Part shown: positions 20,843 to 31,423 of the stretch, piece after piece
Numbering within the stretch: position 1 is the first letter of the stretch
Layout: each line of letters starts with the position of its first letter
Source: Polymyxa betae
Taxonomy: Eukaryota; Endomyxa; Phytomyxea; Plasmodiophorida; Plasmodiophoridae
Length of the DNA stretch: 64,000 nucleotides
Direction of reading: 5' to 3'
Assembly: GCA_003693705.1 (NCBI GenBank)
Contig: RBZT01000978.1
Coordinates: 1 to 64,000, forward strand
Notes under the pieces: generated by a model
The model's database searches: none
What the model saw: the letters and a program-made list of their open reading frames with translations, nothing else
Told to the model about the DNA's origin: nothing
Translations under genes and position numbers: made by a program

Positions 20843-23800
20843 TTACATCTTAATCATTTTATCTTTTCCTTTCACATAGGTAATGCTTTCACCAATACGG
20901 CACGGTTTCACGAAAATATTGGTCAGCGACTTATCGCTCAAAAGGATCTCGCCTGAATCGTTGGTAATTTTTATGGATGGCAAAGGCTGGAATCCAGGCT
21001 GCAATGGATAAAGTCTCCATTCCAATTTCATATTGTCATTTGCTGGAATCCAGACTGTTCTCTACATTTGCATAAACAACCTCAAAATAAACAATAAATC
21101 ATGGCAAACCTTAATCGGACCGATCAAATGATAGGTGCTTTTGGGAAATTCAACAAATATATGCACCGTACTGCTAGTCTGGAGAAAGGATTGAATCTGA
21201 ACTATTAAATTGCACGATCGCCCGATTTCGACATCTTCTGGAGCAGGAAGAAAAAGATCAGCAGAAAGTGGAGGAATCAGAACAGTGATTGCAGTTGAAA
21301 CAGGGATTGCATATGTCTGAATGCAAGACGATTTTGATCGTTTCCAATTAAATCGAATTTGTCCTGGGCATATTGAATTGCATTGTTTGATGGGAAGGAA
21401 CGCAAACTGCAGAGAAATGAAATCGCCAGGGCCGACTTCTGGAAAAAATCATTCAGTTATTTATACGCAGATCTTTAACAAACTACCTTGATTGACATCA
21501 TGTGACGGATTCTGCTTCATTTCGAGAAAGTCGGCTTCCTGACAATGAAATCAGTTAATAATGTCTATTGTATGTAAAAGCTTATACTAACATGGTCAAA
21601 GAAGACCTCAATAACATGTATACTAACCGGCGATACGTTCCGCAATAGTACATGCAGGATTGCAGGATATCCCGAACGTAATATCGATTGCAAAAGTCCA
21701 GGCTAGTCAAAAATCAATTCGTTAAAAAAACAGATAGATCAGAGCAAACTACAGACCGGATTCGGAGTACTGACCGAAAGACTGAACACGTTTTCCACGA
21801 TTTCCAACGGGTTCATGACATGCCAGTGCACTTCGTGTTCATACAATGAGACTTTGTCACCAAATAACTTTAACCACGCCTAGGGAGAATAAGCACGATT
21901 TTTTGCTGTGTATGCGGTACTTACCTGAGCGTTGCCAGAAGATAAGAAATACAATTGTGCCTTAACAGTTCTCGCAGATTGATTGGGCGAATCGGAGCTA
22001 GGAATAGGAACAGGGTCATGAAATCTGATAGGCTCGCATGTGTCTTCATCAACAATGGCATTCTCTTGGCTGCAGTTCAATGTGTAAAGCTCGTAGGCTG
22101 AACATAAAATCAGTACATGAAACAAAACCCATTATGGGGTTTCAGATCACCTTCAGAGTTTTCAATAACCAATGACAATGGGAACAATTCCTGAACAAAC
22201 ACCACAGGAGTATCGAAAGCAGATTTCACTTTGATGGTTTCACTTTTCTAGAAAGGCTGTGAGCGAAAAAAGATGTAAAGAGTAAACGAACTCGCGAAGC
22301 AGGGCCAGTATGATGGCATATAGATATTCTCACGGCCACATCTTTGATTGTCAATACAGCATATGATTGTGGAGGTAATTCTCGTTCTAGAATCAGTGAC
22401 TCTTTCCGAGATAGAGATACATCTAAACGCACGTAATCAATATTTTCTAAGGGTGAGGACGACCGTTTTAACAGACTTTGGCATAGTTCGCGCGATGCTC
22501 CAGATTCGTCATATAAAGTGACCAGGTTGCATAAAATCGCTGGTGAGAATTGGCTGGTATAACATGATGAGAGATTTTCAAGCAGGGCTTCACTTTACCT
22601 TTTGATTGCAATTTTTCCCGACTCCTGTGATAACCCAACTGAAATACACATGATTAATGCAGATCGAACATAAGGAAAAAATTTCCAACTACCAATGCCA
22701 GTCGACGATACGTCAACAACATCTTGGCATTTTGACAGATAGAACACCAATTCTTTCTGAAGAGCGGAAGTTGAACCTGTACCATCATCAGCTTATGGAA
22801 AGGGCTTTTAGCTCAAATAAGCTTACCATCTGTCGATAACGCTATTAATTCGCAGGAGTAAAGAACAATTTTTGTAATCAATTCAAGCGATATGCACGCA
22901 ACACGAGCATCACAAAGAGCAGATATTAACAGTTCAGTCCAATTTTCTTTACGAAGTAAACTTATCGCCTACCATAGTCAATTACAAAATAATTTGCAAG
23001 AACACTAAGTAAACCTTCTCAAAAAGGGGTAAGGCAGCCGTGTAATGACCATCACGATTTAGTTGCCTGGCTATGCGTAGCTCTGACAAGGCGACCTGAC
23101 GTTTTCTTTTTCTAGGATAAGCTAGCAATAAATTATGAGCGGCTGTCAGCAGTGATGTAACACTGGAAGATTGGCGATATTTTGATTCCGCTAGCAAGTA
23201 TAAGTCGAGAAAAAGAGTATTATCGGATTCAAATTCGTCATCTAAGCCATGAATATCAACCAGATAATTAGCTGGCAAAGAGGAACTGACATCGCTGAAT
23301 TTGACCGCAATAAAACGGAGTCTTCTGCATCAATTCATCTAACTGGCCCATGTAGTGTTGTTCGAAATCAGGCAGAGCGAATGAGCACTCCATTCGATGC
23401 ATGAGGGAATTTGCAGCAGAGTTCACATAACGTAGACAGAGTGCTAAGTTTCCCTGCATCAGCAATCCCATTGTGGTATACCTTCATCAAGAATAAGAAC
23501 TACATCGTCAAAGATAATAGATGTCTTACTCATGTTGAAGCCAGCTGTAAAATGTAAAACGCAGAGCTTTCATAAAAGGATCGTCAACGTTGATTTTAGT
23601 CATTGTCCTGATATGACGATCAAACTGTTCACTTGCTCCAACAAGATCTTCGCTTAAAATTAAGAGACGACAAATCTATCAACTTCTTATAAGCAGAATT
23701 TTAAGTGATGAAACTTAAAATGCGAACCAGAGCATTGATAATGAGGCCAACATCACGTATTTCAATCAGCTGAAATACGGATGAAGGCTGCATTTCAGAA

Positions 23801-24893
23801 AGATCTTTATGGGCAGCATTAAGGTACCTAAACCAATATGGCAAAGCAGTCCATGTTATAACAGAACGTACTTTTTGGCAGAATTCAAATCATGACTTAG
23901 GAAAGCATAAAACCCAAGTTTGATATGATAGCGAATCAGGGTAAAGATATGAGAATGACGGCCCAGTTTTGATCGCTTTCGCTTTAGAATCTTCATACAG
24001 TTACTATAAGAAGCGATAGCATTTTCTTTGATGTGCGATACGACAGTATCCACAGATTGAGGTAAACGAAACGATTGCACGATTATCACAGAATCTTCTG
24101 GTAGTCCCAAATCATCACGTAATGTCATAACTTGACGTTCAAGAAGAACATCATCTGGCACAACAAAAACCAATCAGCGATCAGAAATTAGAACTTAACT
24201 GGTCACCTTCAAGAGGAACAGATGCTTTAAAAATTACAACCATCAGAAACCCAGTTCTTGTACGATTGTGTTGCCTAAATTAGATGAGATGAACAAAGAA
24301 ATCATAATCGGACAGAAACCTGTGAAGTCTCCATTGTTCATTGACACACTTTCTCAATTCTGAGAAACTCTGATTCGATTCCCATTGAAATAGAAGAACA
24401 GATAAAGCTGGGACGAATGCGATCCGATTCATAAACCAAGTTGAATAAATAATGCCAGCAACAGGCTGTAATCTCATTAATAAAACTCAATAGTGCTCGA
24501 TTTGATGGCATGCCTGTGAATCTGATATAACGTCGCTCCCGTCGTCTTCATCATCGGAGCCATTACTTCGCTCTGGCAATCTCCAATCATAGTCACCACG
24601 AAGCACCTATAAGTTTCACTCATACAAATTGCAAACATTTTGAAAGTAACATTGCGGTTTCCCAATCAGAATCTCAGAAAAAGCTTCACTGATAAGAGTT
24701 TGAGTTTACAATGTGTAAATACGAGCACTACATTGAAATGAGAGAGGCAATGTTGCTGAACGATGTCGGTCAGATTTACTGGCCCATGAAAAGCGATACT
24801 TGGTTGGATAAAATCACAGGAACACAGCCAGGATAGATGTTGTGGTATAACTGCACTGAGAGCTGAACGTGCTCTGGCAGATGGAGACGCCAT
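20843..24893 (-). CDS. TRAPPC11: TRAPP complex subunit TRAPPC11 (foie gras/gryzun protein)
   Basis: TRAPPC11 is a scaffold subunit of the TRAPP III tethering complex acting in ER-to-Golgi traffic and autophagy. The ATG at 24,893 opens an N-terminus leading to VYSTWFMNRIAFVPAL-like sequence, then the foie-gras region around 23,860-24,000 (FTLIRYHIKLGFYAF, matching the family's RHQFKIAFF segment) and a helical repeat zone (23,000-23,500). The C-terminal gryzun part ends with YPLQPGFQPLPSIKI and NIFVKP, a close match to the family C-terminus. The stop is at 20,843. The gene has many short introns; I did not fix every exon border. Spliced length is roughly 1,050-1,150 residues, the usual size. 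Its 5' side faces the small membrane protein gene at 25,096-25,785. Confidence 0.85.
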
Positions 24894-25095
24894 TGGGCAC
24901 TGCTATGCCTATGAGATCTGATTCATGAGCTGAGCCTACTGTAGCTTGTATTATTAAATCCGTAATCCTCTGCTTGCTTCCTTATCTTACATCTGTCATA
25001 GACGATATTCTGGCATATGCTTCCCTCCTTTCTCGGGAACTCTTGTGATTCCTCCAGCATCTAGCTTTCAGTAAATCATTGGCTTTGCAGTTGTA

Positions 25096-25785
25096 TTACA
25101 TACGACGGGTTCTGTTATAGCGTAAATGGATATAAGAACCCAGGCAAAATTGCTGGCAGATTAAGATGACGGCGATAATGCTGTAGCGCCTCTTGCCATA
25201 CAACTTAAACAATCTCGAGTCGTCTGTAGAAAATTTACTTGGGCCAGCTTGCATCCCGCTATCTGAACTGAAACTGCTTGAGTTGACGAAAAACTCGTCA
25301 TTCAAACTCGATTCAGGCTTTCTCTTGACTACAAAAGATATAAGAGCTTGATCACATTCTTGAGCATCGAATATTGATACAGATCCGAACTGACTGAATC
25401 GCGATTTCATATCGTTTCTTGATACTCTAATGGTGTATGACATCAAAGGAAGCACCTGCCCAAGGTAGTCATATACAATGTGCATGCAATATTATCCCAG
25501 ATTGTTCACCTGAATGTTACTATGATTACAATGAAACCTAACCATATAAATGGATTCAGGAGTTAAATCATGCAATCTGAATCGATTCAATCCATCTGTA
25601 ATGGGAAAATGCTCTAGATTCGATTCACGAAACCGATGGAGGAGGTTTACGACTAGTTCGCAGGAGAAATCCATCACAGCTACAGCATAATGGACATGGA
25701 TGTCGATATGGTCTCCGCAAACCTCCATGATTGCAGACGATACAAATGGTGAATTGAATATGGTCAGGAATAGGATCCAATGCAT
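25096..25785 (-). CDS. Small type I membrane protein with beta-sandwich-like ectodomain
   Basis: Exon 1 runs from the ATG at 25,785 to 25,510 and exon 2 from 25,455 to the stop at 25,096, with a phase-0 intron of 54 nt between. The 212-residue product has a signal peptide (MHWILFLTIFNSPFVSS). A beta-rich ectodomain follows with fibronectin-III-like phrasing (LNRFRLHDLTPESIYMVRF, then a conserved-looking Tyr-rich strand). Next come a Ser/Asp-rich linker, a single membrane span (about YSIIAVILICQQFCLG) and a short basic tail ending RYNRTRRM. No function can be assigned. Its 5' end lies just before a weakly supported plus-strand ORF set at 25,847. Confidence 0.6.
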
Positions 25786-25846
25786 CACTTATCATGAGAC
25801 AATTTAGTGACGGAACCTTTCAGACCTGACTCTACATTACTAATCT

Positions 25847-26468
25847 ATGCTTATCAACAAATCTTCTGAATATGGACATCCCCCTGGTCAGCAGACGTCC
25901 CACTATCCCACCCAGACAGTTGGATGCAAGTTGGAATACAGTAATACAGCACACACACAACCGTTTATCTCATTGCGAACTCACCAAATGAAACGTTCAC
26001 AGGTTATCAAGATATCGGATGTGCAATTTTTCATGAGGCTAAAACGACAAAACATCGATTGAAAATTGTGATTCTTGCAAAAACCCATGTGATACTGTAT
26101 CTATGAGCTACCGACTATGGATTTGTTATATTGTGAGTACAGCTGGGGCCATACCCATAAATGGACATGTATGCGCAAAATGGGACTTTTATGTTAAATA
26201 CTTTCCCGACCAAATCCATCAACAAGTGATCAACCCCCGCCCCAAGCCTCCTTACTTTGTCGAAATATCCTTCATGGAAACCAACCATGCAAATTCTAGG
26301 GTGCCTGCTATTGATCGAACTTTTCTATCAGCTTTGCATGATTTTTCCAATATTCTTGCTTGCCGTTTGCCACTGCTACAGGCAAACCCAGATGATGATA
26401 CCGATATCTCGGACCTAACGCCCGAACAGAAACTGCAGCTGTCTAGATATAAAACCGTGCTCAGTTAA
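25847..26468 (+). other. Weakly supported plus-strand ORFs upstream of HPRT
   Basis: Two open frames, 25,847-26,062 (71 codons) and 26,103-26,468 (121 codons), may be exons of one unidentified gene. The second has coding-like composition, with PKPPYFVEISFMETN and an acidic segment ending LTPEQKLQLSRYK. A 33-nt GT-AG intron at its end would lead into the HPRT exon, but in a different frame from HPRT. I could not decide whether these are an N-terminal extension of HPRT, a separate small gene or chance frames. Confidence 0.25.
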
Positions 26469-26490
26469 ATCACTAATTTATTGGCTTTAG

Positions 26491-27269
26491 GATTGGCCCG
26501 TGCCCGGTTCAATGGGCTAAAAACATCTCAAAAGTTCTCTGGACTGAATGTGAAATCCAAGCTCGTGTACGTCAAATGGCGAACGAAATAAGCAAAGGTC
26601 TCGTTGCATGATTTGACAGTATAGCCAGAGCCCAATTTAACATTTCTAGACTACATGGGTGAAAACATTATTGCTGTCGGGTTATTGAATGGAGCTGTGT
26701 TATTCGCTTCGGATCTGCTACGACATCTAACTGTTCCTTACGAGCTCGATTTTATGGCACTTTCTTCGTATCATGGAACCAATAGCACTGGAACTGTAGT
26801 CTCCACAATTTCCATCATTTTGTGGAATCTTAAAAGTTGTGTTCAGATAATGTTGAAAAAAGATTTATCTATTGATCCCGAGAACCGTCATGTTTTGATT
26901 ATTGAAGATCTTATCGATACTGGGGCGACATTGTACTGGCTCCAGAAACATTTCGAACATAAAAAGGCCAAGTCTATAAGAACGGCATGCTTACTTGATA
27001 AGAAAGTACTTGTGCTTATACTACTTAGTGATTCTCTCTAAGCAGACCTAGGTTAAAAGAGTAAATGAGGTTAACGTCGACTATATCGGCTGGGAATGTC
27101 CCGATGAGTTTGTCATCGGTTATGGCATGTATGGTATATCGCTATTTGTGTGAAACCATCTGATACAATTCCGTTTAGGGATCTAAACCGTGAGTATCGA
27201 TGCCTGCCTTTTATTGGAGTATTAAATCAGGATCTTCTAAAGGCATCAGACGCTCAATCCAATCACTAA
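26491..27269 (+). CDS. Hypoxanthine phosphoribosyltransferase, bacterial-type (5' exon unresolved)
   Basis: HPRT salvages hypoxanthine/guanine to IMP/GMP using PRPP. Four introns can be removed to give a continuous domain: KVLWTECEIQARVRQMANEI, then GENIIAVGLLNGAVLFASDL, ELDFMALSSYHGTNSTGTV, the PRPP loop HVLIIEDLIDTGATL, KAKSIRTACLLDKK, DYIGWECPDEFVIGYGMD and a C-terminus with YRCLPFIGVL. The order and spacing match bacterial Hpt (about 180 residues) better than animal HPRT. The acidic pair in the PRPP loop is intact. In the PPi loop the usual L-K-G-A reads L-N-G-A, so the Lys is replaced by Asn. The coding sequence begins at the 26,491 acceptor in phase, so at least one small upstream exon with the ATG is missing from my model. 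The stop is the TAA at 27,267-27,269. Confidence 0.82.
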
Positions 27270-27373
27270 ACATTTCTTATTTTCCCTTTTTATATCATGG
27301 CAGTTGATTGCTTCAAAAATCGTAACATCGACCATTTTTCTCCCAGTCACCATATCGAGTAGGTTCTAGCCCG

Positions 27374-27818
27374 CGAGGTCTAACAAACATTCAGCTAAAG
27401 GCGTTAGATGAAAATAGATGTATCCACCCATCTACTTCGCCGGTCTCGGAAATTTGGTGTTGGTCATCAGTAGAGTCTTGTTTCGGTTCGCTTTCTATAA
27501 GCTCATCAGCCTTTGCTTTACTCTGTTCCAGGGCTATGAAGTATGCTAGATCTGGCTTTTTAGGTGCATCATGCAGTTTTCTGGATAAAGAGATGTGTTC
27601 TCCATAAATCCATGCTCTTCTGATTAATCTGCAATGCATCTTAAAGAATTATTTCAGCGCAATTTTTTACAACTTTCACAACATACCGGTACCCATTGAC
27701 AATACTTTTCTCGTACAGTATAACAGGATGCAGATCTTGATCTTTCAGAGTTCCGCAAACTGGTGTCCATGATTGTCAAACACCAGGAGCGGCCTTCTGT
27801 CAAAGCTAAAAGGACCAT
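27374..27818 (-). CDS. Small hypothetical protein, two or three exons
   Basis: Starting at the ATG at 27,818, an open frame (MVLLALTEGRSWCLTIMDTS...) continues to a GTATGT donor near 27,693. It joins in phase 0, across an intron of about 45 nt, to the frame starting ATGCATTGCAG (27,639). A further 41-nt intron with a CTAAC branch-like site would move the stop from 27,391 to about 27,374. The product is about 125-140 residues, basic at the start and acidic at the end (KADELIESEPKQDSTDD), with no domain or membrane segment I recognise. Gene structure is plausible but unproven. Confidence 0.35.
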
Positions 27819-28005
27819 GCTATGATTATATTCATGAAACTAGAAGAATTCCATCGCATTCATCAGATCTTGATCTCATAGCGCTTTAAGGTCAGCCCGG
27901 ATTTATTTTTTCTATAAAAATAAATATCAATAATAAGTTGTTTTGCTGGGCGCAATACTGTCATGCAACACCGGTAAACAAACCAGATCCAATCCGATGC
28001 ATGTA

Positions 28006-28775
28006 TTGCCGATTTCAAGAATTCTGTCCTCGCGCACTGTATAAAGCCCCATAATAAAAAACCCCGTGGCCGTATTTATTCGTCAGAGCCCTGTTTTACT
28101 ATTCGTCAAGCCTGGTTCAATTGAGTCATTGCTGACGTAGATTCACAGCAAATCTGGCCTTGGGACCCATTTTTAATCTTAAATCAGGGCTGTTTTGATA
28201 AAATCCTGCAGTTTGGCCCCATTGGAATGGGACAAATATCCCGTTTTTGGCACGCGATCCCAGGATCGCCAGAATCAGGTTTCAGTAATCCAATAAAGCT
28301 GCGAATTTGACATGTTTGGAAAGGATCTTCGCTGGCGATATTTAGTTTTGCACTATGTGTAATCGACGTCGTTAGAAAACGTGTCGTTGATAACGGTATC
28401 CTCAAGCGATGCGTAAAACGGTGAATGGCGCTCTTCGAAAAGAACGGCGTCGTCATCCCCAATGCTCCACGACAGAGGTCTGCACGATGGCCCCAAGAGG
28501 TCTATAATTTTGTTCAGCAGTTCGTGAGCAATCCTTGTTTCTATATTCAAGAATTACAGGAACAGCTATTGGAAAACTTCCCAGATGTGGGCTTCTACCT
28601 ACCATTTGCAGAGCATTACGCGACGAGAACTAATGTGAATTACTTAAAGCATTTATTCAACGATCTTTTCAATAAAATTGATTTGGCCCCATAGAAAGGC
28701 AGGACCGGGTTTTAAGAAAGTGCGTGGCCGGATATAGATGTAACCACCATAGGACAAAAATTTTGAAATCGGCAA
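28006..28775. mobile_element. Degraded Tc1/mariner (IS630-type) transposon, 770 bp, TA target site
   Basis: The left end TTGCCGATTTCAAGAATTCT... (from 28,006) and the right end, read on the minus strand from 28,775, TTGCCGATTTCAAAATTTTT..., are about 25-bp inverted termini with three mismatches. TA flanks both ends (28,004-28,005 and 28,776-28,777), the hallmark target site of this superfamily. The interior contains a transposase fragment on the plus strand (28,425-28,694). At 770 bp it is too short for a full transposase plus termini, so it is internally deleted. The region outside the fragment shows no other coding remnant. Confidence 0.8.
28425..28694 (+). pseudogene. Transposase N-terminal HTH fragment (DDE_3 / IS630-type), frameshifted
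   Basis: The ORF encodes a basic helix-turn-helix segment reading SARWPQEVYNFVQQFV, NPCFYIQELQEQL and NFPDVGFYLP, the pattern of the winged-helix start of IS630/Tc1-like transposases (WPxEVxxFVxxFVxxNPCFYxxELQ). Directly after this the expected TICRALR sequence is present, but in another reading frame, which then meets a stop. The gene is therefore broken by a frameshift and lacks the catalytic DDE part. It sits inside the inverted repeats at 28,006-28,775. Confidence 0.75.
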
Positions 28776-28951
28776 TAAATATACAATATTACTGGATATT
28801 GGTACTTGACGATGCTAGATTCCTTCTTTTCAGATAACTTGACATGTCGATGGATTTGTTTCAGATGGTCAACGGTTAAAAGGGATTCTCATGGGGCAAT
28901 GAAAGGACAATGGTAAGTTATATTTCAAAAGGTGGAAACAACAAGCGCTGA

Positions 28952-29110
28952 TTAACTTTTGTCATCCGATACCTTATCCAACAAATGGTTGCTTGGCCCA
29001 CCTGGAATTACAGCTCCTTGACATACATAATGACAATATGCTATCACCAGAAGACTGAGCATCAAAAACGGTCTGTCTGTTAATGATTGAATGGAGATGT
29101 ATTTCATCAT
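28952..29110 (-). CDS. Possible small secreted protein
   Basis: A 52-codon ORF (ATG at 29,110, stop at 28,952) with an N-terminal hydrophobic stretch (FLMLSLLVIAYCHYVCQG) that looks like a signal peptide, followed by AVIPGGPSNHLLDKVSDDKS. A GTATCG donor within the last codons could add another exon. The IPGG phrase is reminiscent of cystatin-type inhibitors, but the match is too short to claim. The rest of the 28,778-29,245 gap shows no gene. Confidence 0.25.
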   Translation of the reverse strand: MMKYISIQSLTDRPFLMLSLLVIAYCHYVCQGAVIPGGPSNHLLDKVSDDKS

Positions 29111-29245
29111 TACGACTTCTCCATATCAATTATACAGTGTAAGAACAAGCGAATGTGTCTGATAATAAAGCTCCGATATCAGACAATTAAACTTGAAGTA
29201 CAACTCTAAAACACAGGGAACAGCAAACTGCTTATACTGTAATGA

Positions 29246-29812
29246 CTAAATTTTCGAAACTTCTCTTGCAATTACAGCCATTTGAAATCCTTGAGATCCG
29301 GATAATGTCTCAATAGGTGTTAATATAGATTGAACATTAACGTCATCTTCTGGGGCATAAACCCATTTCCTGGTATTATCAACGATTTGTCGTGCAATAT
29401 CAGGATTCATTGTACGAACATATAATCGGTATGATTTGAGATCAGAATCGGAAGGTGACTGCATAACTGCTCTCAGCAGCAGCAATCGCTGCAGTATGCG
29501 TTTAATCTGGTCTTCCGCAAGGCTGGAAGGGTGAAACGTTCCTGAGAACTTGATTACATATGACTCAAAAAGCCGCTTATTTGCAATTAAGGCGACAATG
29601 ATGGAAGATACTTTGGAGCGGTAAATATATGGAGAAATGGACGATACCCAGTCATTAATATAGTTACGTGCAGCACTAAAATGTTTAGGATGTAGACCAT
29701 GCATGGGAATGCCAAGATGAGTTTCAGTAACAAAGCATTCTGCAGGGTAGACCGACCGCTGATAGAGAATCTCGTTGATGGCGACCGAGATTGAGTTCAG
29801 CAACACGTCCAT
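29246..29812 (-). CDS. REV7: REV7/MAD2L2 HORMA-domain protein
   Basis: A single-exon ORF of 188 residues. The sequence follows MAD2L2/Rev7 from end to end: LLNSISVAINEILYQRSVYP at the start (family: a helix then LYxRxVYP), MHGLHPKHFSAARNYI, a SSIIVALIANKRLFESYVIKF strand pair, IKRILQRLLLLRAV, and a C-terminus with SILTPIETLSGSQGFQM corresponding to the seat-belt strand. Rev7 is the accessory subunit of DNA polymerase zeta (with Rev3) in translesion synthesis, and in some organisms acts in end protection. Length is slightly below the animal protein (211). Mad2 itself is an alternative HORMA protein, but VYP plus the LYxR motif favours Rev7. It is one of the few intronless genes here. Confidence 0.85.
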   Translation of the reverse strand: MDVLLNSISVAINEILYQRSVYPAECFVTETHLGIPMHGLHPKHFSAARNYINDWVSSISPYIYRSKVSSIIVALIANKRLFESYVIKFSGTFHPSSLAEDQIKRILQRLLLLRAVMQSPSDSDLKSYRLYVRTMNPDIARQIVDNTRKWVYAPEDDVNVQSILTPIETLSGSQGFQMAVIAREVSKI

Positions 29813-30113
29813 ATCTGAAACAATAAACTACAGTTTAGGTCGAAAGAGCTGGGCGAATTCCAACAAAATGCAAGTTTTCATGTTGCAGATATTAAAACCA
29901 GATGTGATATACTACTACGCAAAACTTGTTGATAGTTCTCCATAGGTAAGAATCTATTAGCGCATTGTTGAATAGTCCATACACAACTGGTAGGCTTTAA
30001 GCGCATTTGTTTTCTCTCAGCAGACTTCCTACCAATACTCCTTCCTTTCTATTTCAACATTATTTTGCTGGAAAGACGATGTGAATATAGCTCGTAAATA
30101 TGAAAATAGTCTG

Positions 30114-31423
30114 TTATATTCTGTCAAAGTCGGAAACAATAATAGTTATCAAGAGGATGCCTTGGTCAAATGATATCCTCCAGATGCTATTAGCAATGAT
30201 AATGCTTCCATCTGCTGTCATCATTTCAACAGTGAATCCGGCTGAAGGCAGTATTTCAATAAAAATGTCCATTATCCAATAGATAATATCTTCCCAGGAT
30301 GTATATGGAAACAGACTGGAAATACAATTGAGATTACAAACGAGTAAATGGTATAAATGCAATTATTACCTCCAGAACATATCTTGTGTTGTCCAGTATT
30401 GATTTATATATTCTGTACACGATGATGGTTGATGTTGGTCTGGACCAAGATATCCATTTCTTATTGTGCAGTCTGAGATCGAATGTCCACCTGCTGTTAT
30501 CCATCCAAATAAATTCTCAGCAAATGGATTCATCAGAACCGTATAAAAAGCTTCCAACGGGTTTGTGTAATCAATGCTGTTATCCATCCAAATAAATTCT
30601 CAGCAAATGGATTCATCAGAACCGTATAAAAAGCTTCCAACGAAATTGTGTAATCAATGAAATATTGAATAATAGGTAAACTATTATCATGTAGTATTAC
30701 AGATCCCTACATATAGATTAGAGATTAGTTAATTACAGATATTAATAGCTATTACTTGACAAACTTGATATGCACGACGTGTCTGTTCGATATAATGCTC
30801 ACGAGCAAGATATTTTACTACTTCTTCCTCATTGCGATTTTCTCGGTCTGTAAGACTATCATATAGCCATTGCCGAATTTGCAGTCGATCATTGATATCT
30901 AATAACGAGCATGATATTTTGCTCAAATGATCCCTAGGAGCACCATTCAGAATTTCACAAACATACCAACAATATAATAAATAATTCACATGTTAACCGG
31001 AAAGGCGAAGAACTGCATTAACTGATCTTTAGAATAGCGAGAAAAACAATGCAGCATAGCCATTCGAAGTGCATTAGATAATGAGATAGGCTTATCTACA
31101 GGATTTATACAAGTATCAAGGTTAAAATCTTGACAGTTTTCATCAACTGTAACTATATTGCCAGATGCACATTCCAATCCTAACCGTACACATCGTGGAC
31201 ATGGTCGTTCAGCAGATTTACAGGATAATTTCGCCTTGCGACAAGCAAGACACGTCTCTGAGCTAGAACGTCTCCTTCTATATGTTTTCAGAATTGGACG
31301 ATCATGACATTGATCAATAATCCCACGTTGAACACATCTAGAACAAGGTCGATTCAGATCACATCTCAGCTTTGCAGCTGAACACAGCAAACAAGCAACT
31401 TTAACACGACGTGGTCGAAGCAT
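30114..31423 (-). pseudogene. Tandem Zn(2)-Cys(6) transcription factor with PAS-like C-terminus, frame broken by a duplication
   Basis: Exons 31,423-31,023, 30,933-30,765, 30,706-30,370 and 30,315-30,114 can be joined. The N-terminus carries two zinc-cluster DNA-binding domains in a row: C-x2-C-x6-C-x5-C-x2-C-x8-C, then C-x2-C-x6-C-x6-C-x2-C-x6-C, each with a basic KLRC/KLSC segment. The C-terminal half (VLMNPFAENLFGW; MMTADGSIIIANSIWRI) looks like a PAS-type sensor region as in some fungal gluconeogenesis regulators. Exon 3 contains an 83-bp tandem duplication (30,494-30,659). Because 83 is not a multiple of three, the reading frame stops inside the second copy; with only one copy the frame runs cleanly to the end at 30,114. 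It may be a recently inactivated gene, or be rescued by splicing I did not see. Confidence 0.7.
30494..30659. repeat. 83-bp tandem duplication within an exon
   Basis: Copy A is 30,494-30,576 and copy B 30,577-30,659, directly abutting. They differ only at three or so adjacent bases (CGGGTTTG against CGAAATTG), so this is not an exact assembly echo. The segment encodes part of the PAS-like region on the minus strand. Confidence 0.9.

Noticed and set aside
28184-28462. Minus-strand ORF across the transposon
   Set aside because: Antisense to the transposase fragment; no motif.
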